DNA from: Tetracentron sinense
Lineage: Eukaryota > Streptophyta > Magnoliopsida > Trochodendrales > Trochodendraceae
DNA length: 64,000 nt
NCBI GenBank assembly: GCA_015143295.1
Contig: CM026557.1
Coordinates: 32,683,965 to 32,747,964 of the forward strand
Direction: 5' to 3'
Positions within the stretch are counted from its first letter, which is position 1; each line of letters opens with the position of its first letter. Below are positions 42,944 through 54,003 of this stretch, in pieces. Both the position numbers and the translations under genes were made by a program. Below the pieces are notes generated by a model. That model saw only the letters and a program-made list of their open reading frames with translations. It had not been told where the DNA came from and ran no database searches.

Positions 42944-45066
42944 TGTAACGACCCCAAAATCCCACAAGGCTAAAATAGGACTTTGGAATCGCCACATTAC
43001 TTAAACCTGCTTAAAACCATGCATACAAGGCTACTACACGAGTCTTCAAAAATGAGAGTAATAAAATTTCCGATATATAAACTATAATCAAATAGCAAAA
43101 GTCTACGGTAAACATATACAACTCACTCTAAAACCAAAGAGTCTGATACACAACCATAAAAGTCTACTGAGCAACATCCTCTAAAAGTCAATTACAAAAC
43201 TCTCTCAATGAAAAGAAATATAAACTAAGAGGTGTAGCCGCCCAAGTCTCCGGCCCCCTCCTCAGAAGGCTCACCTTCTCCTCCTTCCTCGAGGTATGTC
43301 TCCTCAACCCACGGCTCCGCCGTGTACTCCTGCTCTATACCTGCCAAGACAAAGTCCGGCTAAGTACAAAGGTACTCAGTGTATATAAAATCCAACCAAC
43401 AATAATAATATACCTGCACTTAGTCAGAAACATATCCAATAACATAATAACATAATCAGAGTGCGGAAGAACGTGTGCGCATATACATCATATCATCACC
43501 TTGACTCGTGTACTTGTGAGAATCTTAGACTTAGAAAACCATACACTTATGAGGTACATATGCTTACGAGACCACGTGCTTGTGAGATGCTTATGCTTAT
43601 GCTTATGCTTATGCACTTATTCAGATCATACAAGGATGAGACATGCCGTTCTTGGCAGATATGGACCATGCCTTAGAAATCATATGGTTGACATGCCGTT
43701 CTTGGCGGATAGGTACCATGTCATGCTTATGCTTATTCAGAATGCCATACATATGTCATGCTCATGCTTGTGGCCCACATGTGTGACTTGTGAGATTCTT
43801 ATCTTAACATACACGTGCTTATGTGCTTAAGTGTCGAAATTAACTTTCGAGTTGGTAATTGCTTAGATTCCGATTTCCCACCATGGAAACTCCACTATAT
43901 GTCCCATACCAAATAGTTAGAGAATTCCCGGTTTGAGAGATGTTCCTCTAAGTTCTTATCTTCCCGACTATCAATTCCCATACAATTAATTAGACATACT
44001 TAACAAACCATTCGCATATACATATCTTATCATAATCCATATCGCAATTCATAATCAATTTACCACCATTTCATAAGAGTATAATAGCATTTATCATTTC
44101 AAGCATTTTCACAAACACCTTGTGTACGCATAATATAAATCCATTTCTCCTCTATATTTTCAAGCATTCATCAAACCATAATTCATCCATACAATCAATT
44201 CACTATTCACATCCACATATTAATCACATCCTCCATACATTTCCCATCCTCCATACATTCTATCCACATTTTCAATCCACATATCCATCCATAATTAGCT
44301 TGCTTCTTAGAAAATTAGGGAAAATGCATCAAACATCTATTTCTACCATTCCTAGCATCTTAACATTCACAAAACCTTAAAATAAAGTTGATTAGGATAG
44401 TATATCGACCTTAGGAATCCTTCCATTGGATTCAAAACGCTCCCGAGACGATTTGGAGAAGCTTCCCAAACTTTTCTCGCAATCTCCTATCAATCTCCTC
44501 CTTCTCCAAGAAAACCCTCTCTCAAAACCCTAGGGTTTCTCCCCCTTTTTGCCAAATTAGGTTAGAACTAGGTGGAGTATTTTAATATTTCGAGTAGGAC
44601 CCCCTATTTATAGCCTCAAGGTCTGAGAACAAAAAGACCAAAAAGCCCTTACTAAAATTCTGCAAAAACACGAAAGACCGAGCGATCGGTGGTTATGACC
44701 GATCGATCGGTTCTCAACCGAGCGATCGGTGCTCTTGACCGGGCGATCGGTCAAAAAAGCACTCTCTGGAAATTTTCCCCATACAAAATTCTGGACCAGT
44801 CGATAGATATCGATCGATCGGTTTTGGACCGATTGATCGCTGGTTCTGACCGAACGATCGGTTCCTGTAGGTTTTGACTCCCTTTACTGTTTTGGCCATA
44901 ACTTTTTACTCGTTCATCGGATTTTGACGATTCAACTTGCGTTGGATTCGTCTTTCGAAAACGAACATTTCTGGCATTTTAGAATTTCTAATTTCCACTT
45001 AATTAATAGACTAAATTGCCCTTAATGCAATGCACTAAAAACATGAAAAAGATTCGGGTCTCTACA
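42944..45066 (-). repeat. Gypsy-2 5' LTR
   Basis: 2,123 bases. The palindrome array starts (plus coordinates) at 44677, 44698, 44717, 44738, 44809, 44828 and 44849, with TATA box CTATAAATAG at 44604-44613. It is the promoter-bearing LTR of the minus-strand element. Confidence 0.95.
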
Positions 45067-45071
45067 ATTCT

Positions 45072-45469
45072 AGTCTGATGATGGCTAGACGGTTGGATTG
45101 AAGATGGGAAGATCAGTCATCATTTCTATAATGAAGGTAGGGTCTCGTGAACTATAAGAGTTAATACTGATAAACTATGGTCTAATTGAACGGTATAAAC
45201 AAGTCCGATCATATTAATTTCTTGACACGGGTCTCTCAATGGACCACTTTAACATCAAACAATCGAATTGCAAAATTAACTGTCATGTGTCATCTTTTTT
45301 AAGGGACCATTCATTGAAGGCTTTGATGAGCATTAGTACCTCCCTTTATTTTTAATCGGCTGCATAGTATGCGCAAAAAGTTAGGACACCTGTTGTTTTG
45401 AAAGGAAAAGTCTGAAATAAAAAAGACTCGACAATTGTAATTGGACTTATGGATTCTAGTTACAACACA
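45072..45469. other. No recognised feature
   Basis: AT-rich intergenic sequence. Nothing recognised. Confidence 0.5.
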
Positions 45470-45665
45470 AAAGCTATTTTAATGCCTTTTAAATTTTGTT
45501 AACCTTTAGAGTCAATATTTTAAAAAAAACTTTTCTAATTTCTTCCTAAAACCAAGGTTAAATGGTTGAACTTTAAAGGTTAATGAATCTTAACCATAGT
45601 TAAGTGGTATCAAAAGGGAAACGTGTTGACCAATGGGATGTAGCCGGACTCCAAAGAGTCCACCA
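45470..45665. repeat. CACGTGTCC-family repeat
   Basis: GTTAACCTTTAGAGTC on the left; GGTTAATGAATCTTAACC, ATAGTTAAG and AAACGTGTTGACC on the right, matching the right arm of the other copies. Confidence 0.55.
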
Positions 45666-45822
45666 TAGAGGATTTGGAATCTCAATAAAAATTATATGAG
45701 ATGGAGAGAGTGCAAATTAGCAACATTGTTTCTATTGCTGTCCTTGATAAAATATTCAAAAGAAATGACTTTTTTTAATTGCAATACGTTCTCTAAAACA
45801 TTTAAAATTTCCTTATTTGATT

Positions 45823-46060
45823 TTTTTTTTGGTAATTGAGGTTGTCCCCAACCCTTTGGGTTATGGTTATTCCCCCGAGAATGCGACAGAGGCCTGTAAT
45901 CCGCCACACTAAGTAAGTTCGGAAAAACCATGTAAGCTAGCCCCAAAGGGGAAGTGAGAAATGGAACCCAAGACCTTCGGCTTCCTGAGGTGCAGGTGGA
46001 CCAATAATATGCTTGCTTTAGCCACGGAGCTACAATAAGTGTTGGTGCTAATCACTCGAG
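45823..46060 (-). mobile_element. tRNA-derived SINE, minus strand
   Basis: On the minus strand an A-box-like TAGCTCCGTGGCTAAAG near 46035 is followed about 45 bases later by a B-box-like GGTCTTGGGTTCCATTT. The element ends in an A-rich tail (plus strand T10 near 45823). A target duplication is not clear. Confidence 0.5.
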
Positions 46061-47437
46061 GTTGTCGGTGGAAGGGTGATTTGGTCACTTGGAATATGAT
46101 GAGATATTTAGGTGTACGATGAGACACTTGTAAAAGACAAAATGTGTTGAGGTATCAAAGGTTGGAAAGGATGGTGGGACTCAGCCAGTCAGCCTCCACT
46201 CAGCTTTGTTTGCCTAAAAAAAGAAAATAAAGGGTCGTGATAGTAACTAGTCCCTGTACCTAAGTTCGGAGTCTTCGGACCGTTTGATCATATGAACCGC
46301 ATAATCAATAAAGGGTGGGCCCCAGAAGAGAGGATGATTTTTTACCCACAAACAGAAAACAGCGCAACTGTTACCCATGTGAACACCATGTACCTTAATG
46401 GATTTCCGAGGGATTCTGGCTAGGATGACACCGGGCGAGTTAATCCCCGCCCAGCCCTGAATGGGGTAGGGCCGGGTTTGAGGCAAGGTGATCCTCTATC
46501 ACCCACTTAAATCATCATTTGGTGGTGGTGATTCAGGGCATTATGATGGTATCACCCCTTTTATTCATCTTTTGATAGTGGCTAACTGTTCAATCCCTTA
46601 CAAAATCAATGATCTTGTGTGCTTGGATTGATGCTTAGCTCGCCCAATTTGCCCAAAAGATGCAAATATTTGGCTATCTCCATGTATCAGAGGTCCTACA
46701 AAAAAGATCCACATTGCTTCACCGGTCCTCTTCCCAAAGAGATCACAGACCAGCGGCCCCTTGGATGGAGCACAAAAATATAGCCATGGACATAACTTAC
46801 ATAGCCACTCCATCATCCTCCCATAAGCAAATTCTATTGTCATTCCACCACATATTTGATTTGTTCCATTTGGAGACAATCACAAATAGAGACAGATTTT
46901 TTACGTGGAAAACTCTCATAAGAAAAATCACAAGATCTCGTCTAAAAATAGCAATCACTATAAGACATAAACAAGTTACAAACCTTGAATCTTACCCAAA
47001 TGGGACATGACACCTCACTCTACGCTAATAGGCTCTTCGCGTTTGCAACACCTCAAACCTGCAAGTACGATCTCTACCGCAGTGGTTTTGGCCCCTCACA
47101 GATCTATGACCACAAATCCGTAGATTGGATCTCCACCATTGTGGGTCTAGATTTTACTCTAGCCTGTTGTCTTAATATAGAAAAAAGAACAGAGCACAAG
47201 TTACTCCACTAATCAACTAGAGGGATTCTACAATGTCGGAATAACACAGCAAGCAACAATAAAGCAGATTATATCAAATTTGTATTCTCTAGGAAGAAGA
47301 AGAAGGGTAGGTTAGCTCAATTACATATTGACCTAAGGAAGTAGGAAATCCAAGAGCACCTCTCTAAAATATATTCTATTAGCACAAAACCCTTAATTTG
47401 TGTTTAGGAGCTTTAGATAGCCTTAAGGATAAAGCTT
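46061..47437. other. Unassigned intergenic sequence
   Basis: No gene family was recognised. 46870-47220 has the tract TTTTTTACGTGGAAAACTC, often seen in copia LTR leaders, so an old LTR may be present. Open frames here are short and show no domain. Confidence 0.4.
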
Positions 47438-47584
47438 CTGAGACCCCCTTAGGGCCGAGACCACTGAGACCGTGCTCTAAGAGCATGGATTTTAGGTGGG
47501 GCCTACCATGTGAAATGAGCCCGACCTAAAATCCCATGCTCTTAGAGCATGGTCTCGGTGGTCTCGGCCCTAACAGGGTCTCAG
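47438..47584. mobile_element. Fold-back MITE
   Basis: A 147-base near-palindrome. The left arm starts CTGAGACCC and includes GGGCCGAGACCACTGAGACC and GTGCTCTAAGAGCATGG. The right arm is the complement with few mismatches, leaving a loop of only about 28 bases. Target duplication unresolved, so superfamily unassigned. Confidence 0.75.
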
Positions 47585-47831
47585 TAGCAAAGTCCTAGCC
47601 TCAAACTGAAGTATCAGCTAGGCTATCTCTTGTTCTAAGATAAGAACAAATCTTTGCTCAAATGAAACAAGTTTTCAAAGTTGGGCAAGGATTCATGGCC
47701 TTTGGGAGGAACACTTGCAAGTTGTTCAATCATGCAATCACCCCCGAGCCAAGTCAAGCCACAAAATCCCATATCTCTAACTATCTTTCTGTAACCTAAC
47801 AATACCCTAGATCTTGCTACTGGGTCACGGT
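47585..47831. other. No recognised feature
   Basis: Short intergenic stretch before the hAT fragment. Confidence 0.5.
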
Positions 47832-47918
47832 CAGGGGCGGAGCCAGGAATTTTTTTTTGGGAGGGCCAATGTTATGTAGGTATACAAAAAGAAATAGATG
47901 AAAACAATTTCCTTGACC
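47832..47918. mobile_element. hAT element left-end fragment
   Basis: Begins CAGGGGCGGAGCCAGG, identical to the left end of the element at 33135, and is cut after about 87 bases by an LTR starting GTAGAACCCCG. The other end is not in the window. Confidence 0.75.
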
Positions 47919-49667
47919 GTAGAACCCCGTATTTTTATGGCATGGCATGGTGAATAGTGCTATGAATAGTATCTAAGGCTTAAAGCCTATTGTAATGCCT
48001 TGAATGGTTATCAATGATAATGAGAACCTTGTTTGATATATTTCGGGTGGATGATGTGTTATGATAGGTATTAAAGCCTTAAGAATGTTTTCTTAAGTTT
48101 ATGGGTGTTTGGGATGAAGGAGCAAAAGTATAACATACATTAAGTGTCAAAAATGGGAATGTCTTAACATACCCTCAACTTTAGGGAACTCTAATTTTGT
48201 CATCAATGATCAGAATTGAATGATTCTTGAGCCATTAGAAAGATATCGAAACCCTCGTCGATGTTCATGTTTATCATTTTTTCATATTTGTAATTGAAGT
48301 TAAGTTAAAATTTAGATTTCCGAAGTCTGGTCTGCTGTAATCCATCTCAGACTAGTCAGCTTTAGAACTCATTTAGACCATTACAAAATCAGAATTTGGA
48401 TTTATACATTAGACATAAAATTATTCCCCTTTAAATGAAGAGTCCAACGCAAGTTGAATCGTCAAAATCCGATAAGCGAATCAAAAGTTTTGGTCGAAAG
48501 ACCAAAGTGAGAAAAACAAAAGCCAGTCAGAGCAACCAGACGTCGACGTTTGCACCAAAGGATCTTGAAAACGTCGACGTTTGGGCATGAGCAGAATGCT
48601 CAAAAATCTCAAACGTCGATGTCTATAACCTAAACATCGACATCTGTAACCCAAACGTCGATGTCTAGAATCCAAACTTCGACATTTACATGCGGTGATC
48701 GCGAAAAATGGATTTTTAAAGGGTACAAGCGTGATTTTAACAACCCTAACCCTATAAATACCCAAATTTCGGGGGTTTAAGAGTTCTAACACCTAGAAAG
48801 AAATATTTTAAGAGAAATTGGAGAAAACCTAGGGTTCCAAAGAGGGTTTTCTTGTGAGATCAATGAGGAGCTCTAACACGTGCTTCCCAAGCTTCCACAA
48901 GCTTGGATCTTCATTCTCAAGCGTAGATCTCCATTTCCAAGCTCAAGTTCGTATCAAATCATCATTCCAAGCTAAGATTTAGTCTTTTCAAAGTAAGTAC
49001 ACCCTTCTAGTTAACTTAGAGAGAATCCAAATCTCAAACCTAGGTTTTCAAGTATGTGATGTTGAAATTGTTCAAGTGTGTTTTAAATTCCTAATCTACT
49101 AAGATTTCTCTAAATTGTATGAACTATGAAGTATGATATGGATGTAATAGGCTAAGTAACCATGATCTGTGTAATGTATGTCAATGGTATGATGCTTATT
49201 GTCATGATCTATAAGTTTCAAGTTTTCCATGAATACGAAGATGCTTTAAAGTTTTCCCATGACTATTATAGAAATGTTTTAAATGTCATATGTGATTTCC
49301 TTTAAGTATTTCCATATTACTATGATGCTCCTTATTCTTTATTCATAAGCATGTATGCATGACTAAGTTTTCTAAGTATAAGTATGTGAAAAACAACCAA
49401 AGAACAAGACAAGTGAGTCATGAAACACATGATAAATCCGAACTTTGGGTCAGTCAAGGATAGAACATATCCAAGGATATGTCATATCTGGCTTCAAGAA
49501 AACAAGACAAACAAAAATGATAATGCCAAACTTTGGGTCGGTCAATTCAAGGATGTTAATGTGTCTTTTCTATTTTGTTGAAAGGTCTTTACTTACTCGG
49601 CTCACAAGTTGCTTTTAAGAAGTTTGATGAAGGGTATTTACATACTCTGCTCACAAGTTGCTCCCGA
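47919..49667 (+). mobile_element. Tekay-like gypsy LTR, truncated by the SIRE element
   Basis: Starts GTAGAACCCCGTATTTTTATGG, like the gypsy-1 LTR start. TATA box CTATAAATA lies at 48752-48760, a CG-rich palindrome array upstream. Near the right end a CTCACAAGTTGCT unit is repeated (49605, 49651). The sequence stops at the SIRE LTR (49668). The rest would lie beyond the SIRE element, outside the window. Confidence 0.75.
48538..48760 (+). promoter_or_regulatory. Six-copy AAACGTCGACGTTT array and TATA box
   Basis: Units start at 48538, 48569, 48611, 48632, 48653 and 48674. Steps are 31, 42, 21, 21 and 21 bases, close to 3, 4, 2, 2 and 2 helical turns. The second is a perfect palindrome AAACGTCGACGTTT. 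TATA box CTATAAATA (48752-48760) is 64 bases after the last unit. The motif differs from that of gypsy-1 and gypsy-2 although LTR ends look related. Confidence 0.65.
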
Positions 49668-51061
49668 TGCCCAGATAATGGACCCTAGAGGGTGGGTGAA
49701 TAAGGTTTATGGCAAATTAAAAATGTTTTAAATGATTTTAGCGGAAATAAAAATTTATCACACCAACTAACAAGTAAAATCAGAGATAATAAATAGAGAG
49801 AGAGAGGTAAAGATACTAGACACCAAATATGTTAGCGGGGTTCAGCAACTTTCCTACGTCCCCGCCTTTAAGCTTTCCTGCTTCAAGGATTTTCACACGA
49901 TTCACTAATCGTACTCTTCTTTTCCGACAGAGAGCAAGTCTTACAATCTTTTTCCAGGCTCAGGAAAAACCTCTACAATCCTTTTGATGGGCTCAGGAAT
50001 AACCTCTTCAAGAGAGACTCTCTCTTGGATACATGAGAACTCTCTTCTCAAAGAAGTGCAAGAATCTCTAATTCTTGACTTCCAGAAAATTACATAAATT
50101 TGTTGGATATTGAATCCGAATTGAAGGCTCCTAATTTGAGCTAGATAAGAATTGAATACAAGGCTGACAATCTTTCAAGATGGATTGGAATTGAATGATC
50201 AATGAGTGAGAGATTGGGTTTCAAGATATTCAATGCAAAAACAGATTATTGATTGCTAGAAGTTGGTGAGTGATGAATGATCAATAGAACAATATAATAA
50301 TCTCTAGAATTCTCTATTTTTATCATAAATCAATTATATTTATAGTTGGACAATCAATATGGCCGTTGGGGGTAGCATTGAATGCGAGCTAGCCGTTATA
50401 GGTTTTTCCCACAGGCACTCGTCGACGATTGAGAGTAATTTGGGTCTGAGTCGTCGACGAGTGGAAACAGAAGCAATTGCTTCATTTTCCTGTCACCCAC
50501 TCATCAACGAGTCTCTTGTACTCGTCGACGAGTTCACTGAATTTTTTCAGTAAACTCATCTTAATGAGACCAAAAAGATGGGAAACATGCTAGGACCCTT
50601 GGGCAATCAATTTAATATTATTTTAATCATTTTTTGGGCCTTAGAATGATGTCCAAATTATATTAGGTCTCCTAGGGTCAATCTAGGTAGTCTTTGAGCA
50701 ATTCTTTTCCAATGACTTGAGGACTTTTACAAGATCCTAGACACTTTAACTTTGACACTAGTCTTCATGGAAAGATGACCTTCAATCTCGATTTGAGAAG
50801 CTCTACTTTTGATGGATCTTCATGAATTGTCTTTGAGCTTTTGGGGCTTCTTAGAAGAACTAGCACTTGAACTTTGACTTTGATTACTTTGAATTGATTT
50901 AAGCTCTTCAATTCTTCATATCTTGAATTTTGATCTTAATGGACTTCATCTCTGAAATTTCACATACTCAATGGAAATATTAGTACATCAACAGTCATTT
51001 CATTATTGTGTCATCATTGGAACTAGTAAGGGTACATAAAGTTGGAACCTTGAGGCTAACA
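49668..51061 (-). repeat. SIRE 3' LTR
   Basis: 1,394 bases. TATA box CTATAAATATA at 50335-50345 (minus) and a four-unit palindrome array at 50417-50533. The plus-left 315 bases match 58866-59180. Confidence 0.9.
50335..50533 (-). promoter_or_regulatory. ACTCGTCGACGAGT array and TATA box, SIRE LTR
   Basis: Units start at 50417, 50449, 50499 and 50520; steps 32, 50 and 21. The last is a perfect 14-base palindrome. TATA box CTATAAATATA lies 71 bases downstream in minus sense. The same unit recurs inside the element at 53650-53819. Confidence 0.65.
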
Positions 51062-51077
51062 ATCTCCCCATTTTTGA
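51062..51077 (-). other. SIRE polypurine tract
   Basis: Minus strand AAAAATGGGGAGATTG next to the LTR start TGTTAGCC. Confidence 0.85.
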
Positions 51078-51519
51078 TGATGACATAATAATGTGAATGA
51101 CCTTAGGATGAGCCCCCCCTCATTAGAAGTGTTCTTATAAACAGTGAGAGTAGCTCCCCCTCAACATGTTCAATATATGTAAAAATTTCAAAATTCAAAT
51201 ATTTAGAGCATATGAAATATCATTCAAGAATAAGTCAAAAGTCATTTTGTTCTGAATTATGGAATCAAGAGAAGTTCCATGTACAAGATTTTCAATTGAT
51301 TTTAGAATTTTGATTGTTTTCAAAACCAAAAAAAAAAATATAAGCATACACAATCATACACATACACATTCACATTTTCTCCCCCTTGGCAACATCAAAA
51401 AAAATAATAAAGAGATGGAAAGAAAAGTGAATTGGATTTCATAGAAGATCATCAAAAGTTCATACAGAGTCAGTCATTACATGAAAAGAGAAAAAATCAC
51501 AAGAACAAAATAAAGCAAA
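51078..51519 (-). other. SIRE 3' untranslated region
   Basis: AT-rich, non-coding between the env-like ORF and the polypurine tract. CCCCCTC-type purine-rich tracts on the minus strand near 51110-51150 and 51380 may be secondary polypurine tracts. Confidence 0.5.
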
Positions 51520-53508
51520 TCATGACAAGTCTTCATCAGAGCTTCTGCCTTTTGGTAGGCCTATCCGACTGGAGGTAGGCTTCTTTGGTTTAGCAGTCTT
51601 GGACAAGTCTTCTGATGAGTCAGACGAATCTGAAGATGAAATCACTGCAGGTTGCTATGGGGGCTTCTCTGCTGGAGGGACCGAAGATGTGGCTGGAGGA
51701 GGCTGAGGAGGGTGTGATGGAATGTCGACATCATTGGGGATAGGAACAAGCTCTAGTTTCTTCTTGATGAGAAGCATCTCTGAAGCGAAGTCATCAACTT
51801 TAGCCACCATTTCCTTAACTACTGGAGCCTGTGAATCCAGTAGACCAGCCATGTTGTGAAGATATCGAGCTTGGACATTTACTGCATTTCCAACACTAGT
51901 CATATCCGCACTCAAACGATCACTAGTCAAATTGGCTTCAATAGCCTTCCTCTCTACCTGTGAGATGATTGAGTCTACTTTGTTCTTCAATACCTCACTT
52001 GCGATAGCCAACTCCTCAAACTTGGGCCGTAGCACAGACTCTCTGGTATGGAACTCAGTCTAAAGTAGGTCTATCTTGGTCTCAAGATAAGATAGGCTCA
52101 CCCTAGTCTCATCTTGGAAGAGCAACTGGCTCTGTCTCATCTCAGACTGAAATTGCTCCATGCTAGAAGCCATGTAAGCAATCTGAGCAACCATCAAACT
52201 CATCTGCTCATCTGAAACTGGAGCAGCCCTGGGAGGATATGCAAAATGCTATCTTGGATCCTCAAAGTCATCTGAGTCATGTCTGTGGGAGGTATTAGGT
52301 ACATCTACTTCCAACATGATGTCTCCCCAATCAGGCTCAACTACAGTCTCAGTCTCTGTAACAGGCTCAACCTCTGACTTTGCATGCTCTGGTTGTACTA
52401 CTATCTCTACTGGGTGAGCTGGCTCAAAAACATGAGAAGATGGAAGGATGGGAGAATGAGGAGGAGTAGAGGGGTGAGGATCTGTGATGGGGGGAACAGA
52501 AGGAGTGGAGTGAGAGGGTAGAGGAGTAGGAGTAGGGATAGAAGAGTCAGGAATGTCAGATGAGGTGGAGGAAGGAATAGTCTGGGATTTTGGTACCCAC
52601 ACATTACTAGACTCTATGTATGAGTATCCCATTCTCATAATAGTAGCATTGGAATAGACATCTGAGTCAGAAATGGATTTCTTGTCCTGATAAAAATCCA
52701 AAGGAATTTTGAAGTATTTAAAAACTCGAGTGAGAGCAAGACCATATGGAAGTCTGCCGGTGGTCTTTTTAATAGTATCTTTCATTACATTAACAATGAT
52801 GAAAGATAGGTCTATGTGCTGAGTGGTCAAGATACACCAAATGAGAAATACATCAAAGAAATTAATAAAATCTCTGCCACCACCACGGGGAATGATATCA
52901 TAAGTAATAATGTGGTGTACAAGTCTAACATCAAGGGTTAGATCCTTGAGCTTAAGAGGAATGGAGTTAGTGATGTCTTTATTGACACACATCACTTTCA
53001 ATGCCTATATGACATTGAATCCCTCATGGGAAACCCACTGATTAGTGGTATATTCTTGAAATGTACCAGTAGGCAGTTTCAAAATAGATCTAAGTTTAGC
53101 CACATTGAAGGATATGAGTTTTCCATGTGCATAAGAGGTGAAAGATTGGGAGGTTTTGTCAAAAACAAGATGAGAGTAAAATTGTTTGCACAAATCAGGG
53201 TACATAGGTTCACGATGTTCAAGAAACCTATGCCACCTAAGAGTTTGGAATTTAGAAGAAATGAAATCAAGACCTATTTCTTTAAAGAGATCGAAATTAG
53301 GGATTTTACCCAACACTGGTTCACGCTTGATGAACTACCTCATGTAGTTCTCTTGAGCGGTCGTGGTTTTGAAAAGATTGGGCGTGTCTTCATGAGAGAC
53401 CTCTGTGGATTTTCCTTTGGAGGTTTCTCCCACTTTCTTCTTCCCCTTCTCTGCAGCCATAGCCTTCTTCTTCAGTGGCATGGAGGGAGTCTTGGTACGA
53501 GGTGCCAT
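51520..53508 (-). pseudogene. SIRE env-like ORF
   Basis: The ATG at 53508 (MAPRTKTPSMPLKKKAMAAE) opens a frame of 662 codons ending TGA (51520-51522), interrupted by five TAG codons and no frameshift. In order: a basic Lys/Ser-rich N terminus; a conserved globular region of about 300 residues with FYSHLVFDKTS, LPTGTF and IIPRGGGRDFINFFDVFLIW (the plant retroelement region also annotated as putative plant transposon protein); a Pro/Ser/Thr-rich stretch; a predicted coiled coil (EELAIASEVLKNKVDSIISQ onward); and a Ser/Asp-rich tail. Position and layout match SIRE env-like proteins, whose function is unproven. Confidence 0.8.
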
Positions 53509-53628
53509 GATCAATGGAATAGAATATGGGAAATTTTGAATACTAAGGAAGAGATTTTTGGAGGAGAGTTGAAAGCGAGGGAACCAAAGATTGAAAGTTG
53601 GAACAGTGAAAAGAGAAAGAAAATTAGG

Positions 53629-53819
53629 TTTAAATATAGTCTCGTGGGCACTCGTCGACGAGTAGGTCTAACTCATCGCCGAGTGGCTTCAAAACCTAGA
53701 GGATTTTGACTCACTCATCGTCAAGTAGCTGAGACTCGTAGTCAAGTTGAGACAGAATCAAAAATTTTAAAAACCTGTAATACACTCATCGCTGAGTAGA
53801 GATGACTCGTCGACGAGTC
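53629..53819 (-). promoter_or_regulatory. Internal palindrome array and TATA-like box upstream of the env-like ORF
   Basis: Six units of the LTR palindrome (ACTCGTCGACGAGT and variants) start at 53650, 53671, 53713, 53734, 53785 and 53806. Steps are 21, 42, 21, 51 and 21. The outermost two are perfect. A TATA-like CTATATTTAAA (minus strand, 53629-53639) follows 11 bases later, and the env-like ATG is 120 bases further on. This looks like a duplicated promoter. Confidence 0.6.
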
Positions 53820-54003
53820 TAGACAAAAATTTTGAAAAGTTCAAATTTTATTAACTGGACAAATTTCTAAAGCATTAAAACCTTTTTATAAAAGATTTTA
53901 AAGCATGAAAAACCACACATCAAGTTAAGATATTGTTCTAACATGATCAATCAATTCACACACAGAGTTTTTTTTTTCATTTTATTCCACTTTAGGCATA
54001 TTT

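Larger units (their letters stand above)
35837..45066 (-). mobile_element. Nearly intact Ty3/gypsy (Tekay/Del-like) retrotransposon
   Basis: 9,230 bases flanked by ATTCT (35832-35836, 45067-45071). The LTRs are 35837-37939 and 42944-45066 (2,103 and 2,123 bases); read on the plus strand both start TGTAACGACCCC and end GGGTCTCTACA. In minus-strand sense: primer site next to 42944, gag, a short intron, pol, polypurine tract next to 37939. Removing the intron leaves 4,527 coding bases (1,509 codons) with four nonsense codons and no frameshift. It is the best-preserved element here and, from LTR similarity, a recent insertion. Confidence 0.96.

Noticed and set aside
46598-46879. 93-codon minus-strand ORF
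   Set aside because: No recognisable domain, no neighbouring exon or retroelement motif; length is compatible with chance.
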